Shown here: positions 1-6,398 of the stretch, in pieces
How positions within the stretch are numbered: the first letter of the stretch is position 1
Layout of the letters: every line of letters starts with the position of its first letter
DNA from: an uncultured Bacteroidota bacterium
GTDB taxonomy: Bacteria; Bacteroidota; Bacteroidia; Chitinophagales; Chitinophagaceae
Direction of reading: 5' to 3'
DNA: 9,268 nucleotides
Assembly: GCA_903835145.1 (NCBI GenBank)
Contig: CAILMA010000282.1
Location: forward strand, 1 to 9,268
Notes under the pieces: model-generated
The model's input: only the letters and a program-made list of their open reading frames with translations
Told to the model about the DNA's origin: nothing
Databases searched by the model: none
Made by a program: the position numbers and the translations under genes

Positions 1-30
1 AAGAGGTGACGTGGAATGTATTTGGATTTT

Positions 31-70
31 GTTTGTTTGTTTGTTTGTTTGTTTGTTTGTTTGTTTGTTT
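31..70. repeat. (GTTT)10 tetranucleotide microsatellite
   Basis: Ten uninterrupted copies of GTTT, followed by ATTTATG, which looks like a decayed continuation. It lies outside any credible coding frame. Such tracts are prone to slipped-strand length change. Whether it affects expression depends on a gene left of the window, which cannot be seen. Confidence 0.95.
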
Positions 71-83
71 ATTTATGATTGTT

Positions 84-165
84 CAACACCGTTGGTGTTG
101 ATGGATTTTGTCGGGTGACCGTGGGTTCCACCCACGGCTATTGTTGTTAAAGCCCTGTCGGGCTT
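84..165. repeat. Three-hairpin intergenic repeat (REP-like)
   Basis: Three perfect stem-loops follow each other: CAACACC/GGTGTTG (84-90 with 94-100), CCGTGGGT/ACCCACGG (119-126 with 130-137) and AAGCCC/GGGCTT (150-155 with 160-165). The order of hairpins, with a 'CCGTGGGT..ACCCACGG' middle stem and an 'AAGCCC..GGGCTT' last stem, resembles dispersed intergenic repeats I know from Bacteroidota genomes; this comparison is from memory. Nothing suggests protein coding, although an open frame runs through it. Confidence 0.6.
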
Positions 166-210
166 CGTTTTCTGGGGGGTATAGGCTTACGGCGGGCAGG
201 CGTTGTTTGG

Positions 211-282
211 CAAAAGAAAAAGCGTTACCGATGTTGGGGGAGTGCCCGGGGATGAGCAGACCTTGGAACAGGGGTAACGCTT
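211..282 (-). terminator. Probable glyA terminator, or structured element with a long loop
   Basis: AAGCGTTACC (220-229) is perfectly complementary to GGTAACGCTT (273-282). A second short pairing, TGTT (232-235) with AACA (267-270), lies inside. Read on the minus strand, the stem begins about 20 bases after the glyA stop codon and is followed by a T-rich run (complement of 211-221), as in an intrinsic terminator. The loop of about 43 nt is unusually long and GC-rich, so the element may also be a structured RNA or a mobile repeat that serves as terminator. Confidence 0.55.
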
Positions 283-300
283 ATTTATGGATGAAATGTA

Positions 301-1605
301 TTAAACGGTAGCGGAAAGTGGCTTGCTTACAATTTCGGGGTAAAGTGGGAATCCGGTCATGAATTCGTTTACCTCACCTTTAATTTTTGCGAGGAGGGCT
401 TCGTCTTCGGGCGACATTAATACTTTGTCTATCCAGTCAACGATTTGTGCCATATCTCTGGTTTTGAGTCCTCGGGTAGTGATGGCTGGTACGCCGACCC
501 TGATGCCTGAAGTGATGAAAGGCGACTTGTCATCGAACGGAACCATGTTTTTATTGATGGTGATATCAGCGCGCACGAGGGCATTTTCTGATTTTTTGCC
601 GCTGATGTTTTTATTGCGTAAGTCAATGAGTAACAGGTGGTTATCGGTGCCACCGGAAACGATATCGTAGCCGTTGGCGTTGAAAGCGTGCGCAAGTGAC
701 TGAGCGTTATCTATTACTTGCTGTGCATAGGTAGTGAAGTCATCCTGCAGTATCTCGAAGAAGGCAACAGCTTTTGCAGCTATAACGTGCTCCAGCGGAC
801 CGCCCTGTGTGCCGGGGAATACGGCGAGGTCAATGAGTTGGCTGAGTGTGCGCGTTTCTCCCTTAGGACCTTTTGCGCCCCAGTTGTTTTCGAAGTCATT
901 TTTCATGAGTATCAATCCACCCCTTGGGCCACGGAGGGTTTTGTGGGTAGTTGTGGTCACAAAGTGGCAATAGTCGAATGGGCTATTGAGGAGTCCTTTT
1001 GCTATAAGGCCGGCCGGGTGGGAGATGTCCGCCATTACGAGTGCGCCAACTTTGTCTGCAATGCTGCGTATGCGGGCATAATCCCAGTCGCGGCTATAGG
1101 CAGATGCGCCACAGATGAGGAGCCTTGGTTTGTGCTCCAGCGCCTGCTTTTCCATCATGTCATAGTCAATAAGGCCGGTTTCTTTTATAACGCCGTAAAA
1201 AACGGCTTTGTAAAGCTTGCCGGAGAAGTTGACTGGTGAGCCATGTGTAAGGTGCCCGCCCATACTGAGGTCGAGGCCCAGGATGGTATCGCCGGGTTGC
1301 AACACAGCCAGCATGAGGGCTGCATTGGCCTGTGCGCCGCTGTGGGGCTGCACGTTAGCATAATCTACGCCGAATATTTGTTTCGCCCTGTCGATGGCGA
1401 GTTGTTCGCTTTTATCCACGACTTCGCAGCCGCCGTAATATCTTTTACCCGGGTAGCCCTCAGCATATTTATTGGTCATCGCGCTTCCCATAGCCTGCAT
1501 TACCTGCAAGCTTGTGAAGTTTTCAGAGGCAATAAGTTCCAGCCCATGTCTCTGGCGTTGGAGCTCCTCTTGAATCAGGTTGAATATTGCGGTATCGCGT
1601 TGCAT
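301..1605 (-). CDS. glyA: Serine hydroxymethyltransferase
   Basis: Cytosolic PLP enzyme that interconverts serine plus tetrahydrofolate with glycine plus 5,10-methylene-tetrahydrofolate, the main source of one-carbon units. With the start chosen here the protein has 434 residues, slightly longer than the common 415-430. Visible family motifs: ELIASENF near residue 23, the [18 protein letters not shown] substrate and folate region at about 44-61, DISHPAG with PLP-contacting Asp193 and His196, the PLP lysine in [15 protein letters not shown] (Lys222), the [12 protein letters not shown] segment at about 262-273, and the carboxylate-binding arginine in [14 protein letters not shown] (Arg369). All key residues are present. 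An upstream in-frame ATG at 1626 would add seven residues, but it falls inside a good -7 promoter element. The [11 protein letters not shown] start at 1605 also matches the usual beginning of the Bacteroidota proteins. The gene stands alone on this strand, divergent from the symporter. Confidence 0.97.
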   Translation of the reverse strand: MQRDTAIFNLIQEELQRQRHGLELIASENFTSLQVMQAMGSAMTNKYAEGYPGKRYYGGCEVVDKSEQLAIDRAKQIFGVDYANVQPHSGAQANAALMLAVLQPGDTILGLDLSMGGHLTHGSPVNFSGKLYKAVFYGVIKETGLIDYDMMEKQALEHKPRLLICGASAYSRDWDYARIRSIADKVGALVMADISHPAGLIAKGLLNSPFDYCHFVTTTTHKTLRGPRGGLILMKNDFENNWGAKGPKGETRTLSQLIDLAVFPGTQGGPLEHVIAAKAVAFFEILQDDFTTYAQQVIDNAQSLAHAFNANGYDIVSGGTDNHLLLIDLRNKNISGKKSENALVRADITINKNMVPFDDKSPFITSGIRVGVPAITTRGLKTRDMAQIVDWIDKVLMSPEDEALLAKIKGEVNEFMTGFPLYPEIVSKPLSATV

Positions 1606-1623
1606 GTGGAAAAAATTGTGGTA

Positions 1624-1631
1624 CAAATATA
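1624..1631 (-). promoter_or_regulatory. -7 promoter element for glyA
   Basis: Minus-strand TATATTTG matches the Bacteroidota sigma-factor -7 consensus TAnnTTTG exactly. It would start transcription roughly 10-15 bases before the ATG at 1605, giving a very short leader. No clear TTG -33 element is seen at the expected distance upstream, so the call rests on the -7 match and its position. Confidence 0.5.
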
Positions 1632-1676
1632 AACTGCATTACAGAATTACGGTGGTATTATTTGACGGTTGCAATA

Positions 1677-1708
1677 ATATTTGATGGCTGCCGGTCAATT
1701 TTTTTTTT
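1677..1708 (+). repeat. T-rich direct repeat, copy 1
   Basis: Begins ATATTTGATGG, then CCGGTCAA and a run of ten T. It pairs with the copy at 2014-2041; over the shared 28-29 bases the two differ by one gap and three substitutions, plus T-run length. The copies sit outside the two 63-bp hairpin repeats, one on each side. Function is unknown. Confidence 0.6.
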
Positions 1709-1740
1709 GGACATTTCAAATATACGGGCTGCCCGCTTAG

Positions 1741-1803
1741 GACCTCACCCCAACCCTCTCCATAAATGTAGAGGGAGATTGACGTCTGCGCAGTCGCGCA
1801 GGT
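1741..1803. repeat. 63-bp two-hairpin intergenic repeat, uninterrupted copy
   Basis: Starts GACCTCACCCCAACCC and ends GCGCAGGT. It contains two stem-loops: CCCTCT/AGAGGG (1754-1759 with 1770-1775) and TGCGC/GCGCA with an AGTC loop (1787-1800). It is identical over all 63 bases to the copy at 1884-1989 once that copy's two insertions are removed. The motif resembles short palindromic repeats scattered between genes in Bacteroidota. Confidence 0.85.
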
Positions 1804-1883
1804 GTTATTACAAAAAATCATGCGGTAAAATGAGATTTAATCATTTTTTTGGCCCATCCCAAATCTTCACACTGCATACATCC

Positions 1884-1989
1884 GACCTCACCCGCCACGG
1901 CGAGGCAGGCCCCAACCCTCCCGACGTAAAGCCGGGACAGGTTCTCCATAAATGTAGAGGGAGATTGACGTCTGCGCAGTCGCGCAGGT
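1884..1989. repeat. Same 63-bp repeat with two micro-insertions
   Basis: Every base of the copy at 1741-1803 is present in order, but 43 extra bases occur in two blocks. A 19-base block lies at 1894-1912, and a 24-base block at 1921-1944. The first contains the unit CCCGCCACGGCGAGGCAGG (1891-1909), close to the tandem units at 6227-6283. The second contains an imperfect hairpin CCCG..CGGG followed by ACAGG. The second insertion splits the left arm of the first hairpin. Confidence 0.85.
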
Positions 1990-2013
1990 TATATTGTAAC
2001 GGGAATTATTCGG

Positions 2014-2041
2014 ATATTTGAGGACCCCGGTCAATTTTTTT
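2014..2041 (+). repeat. T-rich direct repeat, copy 2
   Basis: Begins ATATTTGAGG, then CCGGTCAA and seven T. It is the partner of 1677-1708 in the same orientation, about 120 bases upstream of the symporter start. It could be part of the symporter's upstream control region, but the sequence gives no direct evidence. Confidence 0.55.
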
Positions 2042-2162
2042 GTGCCGGATATGAAAGAAGGATTTTTACTGTAAATTTATCGGGTGGTGTTCCCGTGTTT
2101 CGTTGGGTGGGGTTGCGCGATTGCAAAAGCCATTAAAATTAGAACAGGACCAAAATAGAGTT

Positions 2163-3407
2163 ATGTCAGGATCAAACAAAAGTAGCCGGCTTACCTTGTA
2201 TATCATAGTTGGTATGGTAGCGGGGATTGGGCTGGGGTTCTTGTTGAATAAAAATATAGAGAGCAAGGCTATTGCGAATCCGGACAAAGTGCTGGAGCCA
2301 TTTTCGCTGGTGGCCGATGTGTTTTTGCGGTTGATAAAGATGATAGTGGCACCGCTGGTTTTTACTACACTCATAGTTGGCGTGGCCAAGCAGGGCAATG
2401 CCAAGGCTGTGGGCCGCATAGGAGGCAAAACCATGTTGTGGTTTATTGCGGGTTCGTTTGTGAGTCTTTTTCTGGGTATGGTGCTGGTTAATTTTTTCAG
2501 GCCAGGTGAGGGTATGCACCTTGCCATACCGGAGGCATTGCCGGGCAGCCTGCCCCAAACTGCTATAACGCTCAAAGACTTTGTGTATCATATCTTCCCG
2601 ACGAGTGTGATAGACGCGATGGCGAAGAATGAGATACTGCAAGTGGTTGTTTTTTCGCTGTTTTTCGGGGTGGCAGCGGCATCTATTGGGGAGAAGGCAG
2701 ATGTGGTGGTGAAGTTGCTGGACTCCACGGCGCACATTATACTAAAGATGACGGGGTATATTATGAATTTTGCGCCGGTGGCTGTGTTTGGTGCTATGAC
2801 CAATGTAATAGCGAAGCAGGGCCTGGGAATAATAGGCACATTTTCGAGGTTTATAGGTGAGTTTTATCTTGGGTTGTTTTTGCTGCTGGCTATACTACTG
2901 GCTGCTGCCTATGCATTTATAGGGCGCAGGGTGGGCGCGCTGTTGCGGCATATAAAGGAGCCTGTGCTTATTGCTTTTTCCACCAATAGCAGTGAGGCTG
3001 CATTCCCGAAGCTGATGGTGGAGCTGGAGCGCTTTGGGTGCGATGAAAAAATAGTGAGTTTTGTGTTGCCGCTGGGGTATTCGTTTAATCTTGCGGGCTC
3101 TATGATGTACATGACCTTTGCGTCCTTATTTATAGCACAGGCTTATGGCATACACCTGGATGCTAATACCCAAATAAGTATGCTGCTGGTGCTGATGCTT
3201 ACAAGCAAGGGTATAGCGGGTGTGCCGCGCTCGGCACTTGTAGTGGTAGCGGGCACTATAGCAACCTTTAAGATACCTGAGGCGGGGCTGGCATTGCTGC
3301 TGGGCATAGACCCGTTGCTGGATATGGGCAGGGCATCGATGAACGTGGTGGGGAATAGTGTTGCATCGGTGGTGATAAGCAAGGTGGAGCGAGGATTGAA
3401 AGGTTAA
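2163..3407 (+). CDS. Dicarboxylate/amino acid:cation symporter (SDF/GltP-DctA family)
   Basis: Inner-membrane secondary transporter that moves dicarboxylates or acidic amino acids with Na+ or H+. The start at 2163 (MSGSNKSSRL) gives 414 residues, normal for the family. An in-frame ATG at 2103 would add 20 polar residues unlike family N-termini. Many hydrophobic segments run through the protein. Family signatures: the first re-entrant hairpin FSTNSSEAAFPK (about 272-283), TM7 GYSFNLAGSMMY (305-316), the second hairpin TSKGIAGVPRSALVV, and TM8 LLDMGRASMNVVGN with Asp387, Arg390 and Asn394 in the positions that bind substrate in GltPh and DctA. Oddity: the TM7 motif, normally N-x-D-G-T/S, has Ala311 in place of Asp. 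The Asn in VVGN is also seen in DctA. The gene is divergent from glyA, and no ligand-specific neighbour fixes the substrate. Confidence 0.92.
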   Translation: MSGSNKSSRLTLYIIVGMVAGIGLGFLLNKNIESKAIANPDKVLEPFSLVADVFLRLIKMIVAPLVFTTLIVGVAKQGNAKAVGRIGGKTMLWFIAGSFVSLFLGMVLVNFFRPGEGMHLAIPEALPGSLPQTAITLKDFVYHIFPTSVIDAMAKNEILQVVVFSLFFGVAAASIGEKADVVVKLLDSTAHIILKMTGYIMNFAPVAVFGAMTNVIAKQGLGIIGTFSRFIGEFYLGLFLLLAILLAAAYAFIGRRVGALLRHIKEPVLIAFSTNSSEAAFPKLMVELERFGCDEKIVSFVLPLGYSFNLAGSMMYMTFASLFIAQAYGIHLDANTQISMLLVLMLTSKGIAGVPRSALVVVAGTIATFKIPEAGLALLLGIDPLLDMGRASMNVVGNSVASVVISKVERGLKG

Positions 3408-3445
3408 GAAATTTGTAAAATGGGGACAGGCAAATGCTTTGGCAT

Positions 3446-3453
3446 TATATTTG
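3446..3453 (+). promoter_or_regulatory. -7 promoter element for the lipoprotein gene
   Basis: TATATTTG matches the Bacteroidota -7 consensus TAnnTTTG. It lies 39 bases after the symporter stop and would give a leader of about 80 bases. A correctly spaced TTG -33 box is not obvious. The overlapping small hairpin AATGC/GCATT (3433-3446) could be a weak terminator for the symporter. Confidence 0.45.
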
Positions 3454-3539
3454 TCTTACGAATGAAAATCCGCTTTGCGGATGCTTATAATAAAATTTAT
3501 TGTTCACTAATGCCGGTAAAACGGAGTAAAAGAAACGAC

Positions 3540-4046
3540 ATGAAAAAATTAATGCTTTTATTGGTTGCAGGTACTATGTTGATGGCATCGAGCTGCACAA
3601 AAACTGGCCCTGTGGGCCCACAAGGCCCAACGGGTAATGCAAATGTGATAGGCGAAAACCCGTTTACGGTGAGTACCTGGCTTCTTTCTGGTACGACTTT
3701 TTATCAATCCTTTGATGACGCGAACATTACAACTGATGTTGCGAATTATGGGTTGGTAGAAATTTATAAGTATTATTCCACGAGCGGATGGACCAACCTG
3801 CCTGACATTGACGGTGACGTGTCGACCGTTTATAATTTTTACCCGGGTGGATTTACGATTTCCATTCTTACGTCGACCGGTGGAACTCCTCCCAATCCCG
3901 GCAGTGTAGAATTCAGGGTGGTAGTTGTGCCAAGTTCTGTAAGGTTAGCTAACCCTAATACGAACTGGAAAAACTACGAAGAAACGAAGGCCGTGCTTGC
4001 AAAGTATAACCTTTCGGCTACGGGTAGGACAGTAACTATGAATTGA
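3540..4046 (+). CDS. Small lipoprotein with short collagen-like segment, unknown function
   Basis: The start at 3540 gives 168 residues that begin with a lipoprotein signal: MKKLMLLLVAGTMLM then the lipobox ASSC, with Cys19 as the lipidated residue. GGAG at 3523-3526 is a weakly placed ribosome site. An in-frame ATG at 3420 would put 40 residues before the signal peptide, so it is rejected. Directly after the Cys comes TKTGPVGPQGPTGNANV, a few Gly-X-Y triplets, a pattern often seen just behind the lipid anchor in Bacteroidota surface lipoproteins. The remaining 130 or so residues are rich in Thr, Ser, Tyr and Trp and look like a beta-rich exported domain; I do not recognise the family. Likely on the outer membrane. 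It has its own putative promoter and terminator, so it is probably monocistronic. Confidence 0.85.
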   Translation: MKKLMLLLVAGTMLMASSCTKTGPVGPQGPTGNANVIGENPFTVSTWLLSGTTFYQSFDDANITTDVANYGLVEIYKYYSTSGWTNLPDIDGDVSTVYNFYPGGFTISILTSTGGTPPNPGSVEFRVVVVPSSVRLANPNTNWKNYEETKAVLAKYNLSATGRTVTMN

Positions 4047-4069
4047 TAACTTAATTTAATATTTTAATG

Positions 4070-4099
4070 GCCACAGAGTTTAAAATTCTGTGGCTTTTT
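4070..4099 (+). terminator. Intrinsic terminator after the lipoprotein gene
   Basis: GCCACAGA (4070-4077) pairs perfectly with TCTGTGGC (4087-4094) and is followed at once by TTTTT (4095-4099). It begins 23 bases after the stop codon. It also argues against the upstream ATG at 4067 for the next gene, which would run through the hairpin. Confidence 0.88.
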
Positions 4100-4141
4100 G
4101 CTTGGGGTATTTTTTGTACACGTTTTAAAATTTATACATTG

Positions 4142-4609
4142 ATGGCAGAGGAACAATCAAAACCAAAGACGCTGGAGGAAATAAGGAAGATGCGTAAGCA
4201 GTATACCAAGGGTCTTGTTTCTGAAAAGGACAAGGTATCGGGAATGAATAAGCTGGCCTTGTGGATAACGGTACACGTGGGTACGATGCAATTTTTCCTG
4301 ATTATATTTGGGTGGACGGCGATATGGCTGAGCTGGAATATCTGTGCTCCAGTAGCGTTGCGGTTTGACCCGTTTCCGGCGTTTGTGTTGTGGCTGTTCA
4401 TATCGAATATGATACAGCTTTTCCTGATGCCGCTTATTATGATAGGACAGAATTTGCAATCGAAGCATGCAGATGCCCGTGCCGAGGCTGATTTTGAGAT
4501 CAATAAGCAATCAGAATTAGAGATTGAGACGATATTATCGCACCTGGAGTATCAGAATGATTTGATACTTAAAATATTGGAATTATCAAAGAACAAGAAG
4601 GAGGATTGA
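4142..4609 (+). CDS. DUF1003 family membrane protein
   Basis: 155 residues from MAEEQSKPK. The start at 4142 was chosen because the upstream in-frame ATG (4067) lies inside the preceding terminator. Order of features: a charged cytosolic-looking N-terminus with a LEEIRKMRKQYTKG helix (about 10-25), a first membrane segment (about 47-64), a short loop with FDPFP (75-79), a second membrane segment (about 79-101), then QN at 103-104 and an acidic helical tail with D-R-A-E-x-D-x-E-x-N spacing (111-121) that probably forms a coiled coil to about 148. The two membrane segments joined by FDP-P and followed by the QN...RAE motif are typical of DUF1003, whose biochemical role is not established. The following gene starts 169 bases downstream, so it is probably transcribed separately. 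Confidence 0.85.
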   Translation: MAEEQSKPKTLEEIRKMRKQYTKGLVSEKDKVSGMNKLALWITVHVGTMQFFLIIFGWTAIWLSWNICAPVALRFDPFPAFVLWLFISNMIQLFLMPLIMIGQNLQSKHADARAEADFEINKQSELEIETILSHLEYQNDLILKILELSKNKKED

Positions 4610-4778
4610 CGGCCGTATTGTCCGTAGGCAATCAGTGATTTTTAATAAATGTTAAAATTGTATATTTTGAATCGGGGACTGGTTTTTCAGTTTATTTTTA
4701 CACTTTACAGAATGCATAAAATCGCGGTTCTTTAAGTTTTTTCACCTTATTACTCAATAATGTAAATTCCAGCTTCGA

Positions 4779-6143
4779 ATGAAAACAACGAGTATTTTAC
4801 TATCCTTTCTTATTTCGGCGGGTGTTGCGAACACTGCGTGCGCACAAATAATAACAACTATAGCTGGCAACCACGTGCAGGGGCATACGGGTGATGGCGG
4901 ACAGGCCACTGCGGCCGAGCTCAGCCAGCCAAATGAAGCGCATTTTGATAAAAATGGTAATATTTTTGTTGCTGACTATGGCAGCAATGTGGTTCGGAAA
5001 ATAACGAGGGCTGGCATAATAACTACCGTTGCTGGCTCGGTGACCCCGGGATATACGGGTGATGGCGGGCAGGCTACGGCAGCAACGCTGCACGGTCCGG
5101 TGGATGTGGCTGTGGATACAGCGGGTAACCTTTTCATAGCTGATGTGCGCAACCAGTGTGTAAGGATGGTGAATACGGCTGGCATCATTAGTACCTACGC
5201 AGGTACAGGAACGGCGGGTTTTTCCGGTGACGGCGGCCCGGCAGACTCTGCGCAAATAGATTTGCCATCGGCAATAGCGCTGGATATGGCAGGCAATTTA
5301 TATATTGTTGATGATGGTAACAGCTGCATTCGTAAAGTGAGCACAGCGCATATCATAACTACTATTGCTGGCAACGGAACGGCAGCTTATGGCGGTGATG
5401 GCGGTCCGGCAACGGATGCAATGCTTAATAATCCTGAGGACGTGGCAGTAGATGTTTTGGGGAATGTGTACATAGCTGACATTGGTAATAATGTGGTGCG
5501 TAAAGTGAATACAGCAGGTATTATCAGCACTTTTGCTGGTTCTGGTGCTGTGGGTTATTCGGGAGATGGTGGTCCGGCAACGGCTGCCCAAATGCGCTAT
5601 CCTTATGCGGTGGCGGCTGATGCGCTCGGTAATGTATACATAACTGATAATGCGAACTATGTAGTGCGTAAAGTTAACGCTGCGGGCACGATCTCGACCG
5701 TAATAGGTAGTGGCGGTACCGGTTATAGCGGTGATGGCGGCCCTGCTACACTTGCTACGCTCAACAACCCGGGCGGTATAGAGGTAGACCAGGCTGGTAA
5801 CCTGCTGATTTGTGATTTCGGGAATGATGTGGTGCGCTGGGTAACCAAGCCGGCAACAACTGCCGTTGCCAACGTTGCGTTGCCAACGAGCAATACGATT
5901 TTTACCGTAAGCCCGAACCCTGCAAAAGAAGTTATTTATGTGGATGTCAGGCATTTTATGGCTGATAAGATGACTATTGGCCTACGGGATATTACGGGCA
6001 AGGTGCTAAGTACCAAGACGGTGAGTGCTGTGGGTCAGCAGTTGCATACTACCATTGATATTGCTGCGCTGCCAGCGGGTATTTATTTTGTAGAGGGTAG
6101 TGCTGATGGCGAAAGGTTTTTTGAGAAGGTGGTGAAGGATTAG
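4779..6143 (+). CDS. Secreted six-repeat NHL beta-propeller protein with T9SS sorting domain
   Basis: 454 residues. A signal peptide (1-22, cleavage likely after ACA before Gln23) leads directly into six tandem repeats of exactly 56 residues (24-359). Each repeat has the pattern I(I/S)T.AG, then G(Y/F)(S/T)GDGG(P/Q)A, then a LD..GN(L/V)(Y/F)I.D block and (V/I)R.V, as in NHL-type propeller proteins. Six blades would make one closed beta-propeller, a typical binding scaffold. Residues from about 372 form a Por secretion (TIGR04183-like) domain: FTVSPNPAKEVIYVDV, LRDITGKVLST, IDIAALPAGIYFVE and a final FFEKVVKD. This predicts export by the type IX system and cell-surface attachment or release. 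No Shine-Dalgarno is visible. A near-consensus -7 element, TATATTTTG with one extra base, lies at 4661-4669. Ligand and role are unknown. Confidence 0.93.
   Translation: MKTTSILLSFLISAGVANTACAQIITTIAGNHVQGHTGDGGQATAAELSQPNEAHFDKNGNIFVADYGSNVVRKITRAGIITTVAGSVTPGYTGDGGQATAATLHGPVDVAVDTAGNLFIADVRNQCVRMVNTAGIISTYAGTGTAGFSGDGGPADSAQIDLPSAIALDMAGNLYIVDDGNSCIRKVSTAHIITTIAGNGTAAYGGDGGPATDAMLNNPEDVAVDVLGNVYIADIGNNVVRKVNTAGIISTFAGSGAVGYSGDGGPATAAQMRYPYAVAADALGNVYITDNANYVVRKVNAAGTISTVIGSGGTGYSGDGGPATLATLNNPGGIEVDQAGNLLICDFGNDVVRWVTKPATTAVANVALPTSNTIFTVSPNPAKEVIYVDVRHFMADKMTIGLRDITGKVLSTKTVSAVGQQLHTTIDIAALPAGIYFVEGSADGERFFEKVVKD
4848..5855 (+). repeat. Six in-frame 168-bp repeats encoding NHL blades
   Basis: Six consecutive units of 168 bp (56 codons each) with no length variation. 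Unit borders fall at 4848, 5016, 5184, 5352, 5520 and 5688. The protein motifs are conserved, but the DNA has drifted at many positions, so these are old duplications, not a recent array. The GDGG(P/Q)A block is the best conserved part. Confidence 0.9.
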
Positions 6144-6205
6144 TTATGAGTTATGAATTATGAGTTATGAGTTATGAATTATGAGTTATGAGTTATGAAT
6201 TATGA
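6143..6205. repeat. Heptamer tandem array, 3 x 21 bp
   Basis: Nine heptamers without interruption, in the order GTTATGA, GTTATGA, ATTATGA, repeated three times (period 21). The array starts on the last base of the TAG stop codon of the NHL protein gene, so it lies entirely in its 3' untranslated region. It is AT-rich with no inverted symmetry. Confidence 0.95.
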
Positions 6206-6226
6206 GTTTTTTTGTCTGAATTAGGA

Positions 6227-6283
6227 TCCGCCGCGGCGAGACAGGTCCGCCGCGGCGAGACAGGTCCGCCGTGTCGAGACGGG
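6227..6283. repeat. Three tandem 19-bp GC-rich palindromic units
   Basis: Units at 6227-6245 and 6246-6264 are identical, TCCGCCGCGGCGAGACAGG; 6265-6283 is a variant, TCCGCCGTGTCGAGACGGG. The first two contain the perfect palindrome CGCCGCGGCG. The last unit folds into a short CCGT/ACGG hairpin followed by TTTTT (6284-6288) and might act as a weak terminator for the NHL gene. The unit differs at only 3 of 19 positions from 1891-1909. Confidence 0.9.
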
Positions 6284-6398
6284 TTTTTAGGATTTATGGA
6301 TAAAAAGGATTCCGGTTTTTGGATCGTCGTAAAAAAAATGGCAGTTTTTTTTGCTGATGTTTTGGAATTCCTTTCGGCGTTTTGGGGCTGATATTTTG

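Larger units (their letters stand above)
1606..2162. other. Gene-free divergent intergenic region filled with repeats
   Basis: About 550 bases between the divergent glyA and symporter starts. It contains two copies of a 63-bp hairpin repeat (1741-1803 and 1884-1989), flanked by a pair of 28-29-bp T-rich direct repeats (1677-1708 and 2014-2041). The rest is AT-rich spacer. Open frames across it are built from the repeats and show no protein-like composition. No exact TAnnTTTG element was found for the symporter on the plus strand. Confidence 0.8.

Noticed and set aside
205..290. SRP RNA, RNase P RNA or a known riboswitch
   Set aside because: The diagnostic SRP core (GGAAGGAAGCAGC-like), RNase P signatures and folate or glycine riboswitch motifs are absent; it also lies downstream, not upstream, of glyA.
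108..311. 67-codon plus-strand open frame
   Set aside because: It is built from two hairpins of an intergenic repeat plus the long-loop element and runs into the glyA stop region; composition is not protein-like and there is no ribosome site. A conserved short peptide in its second half cannot be ruled out but has no support here.
718..1239. 173-codon plus-strand frame opposite glyA
   Set aside because: It lies wholly antisense to a well-conserved enzyme gene with all motifs intact and shows no recognisable domain.
1587..2021. 144-codon plus-strand frame between glyA and the symporter
   Set aside because: It translates the two copies of the 63-bp repeat, so the same peptide stretch occurs twice because of the DNA repeat; it is not a gene.
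5298..5954. 218-codon minus-strand frame inside the NHL gene
   Set aside because: It is a mirror of the regular 168-bp repeats, which keep a reverse frame open; no start context or domain.
6143..6283. Possible CRISPR array
   Set aside because: The repeats are directly adjacent (7/21 bp and 19 bp) with no unique spacers, and there are no cas genes.
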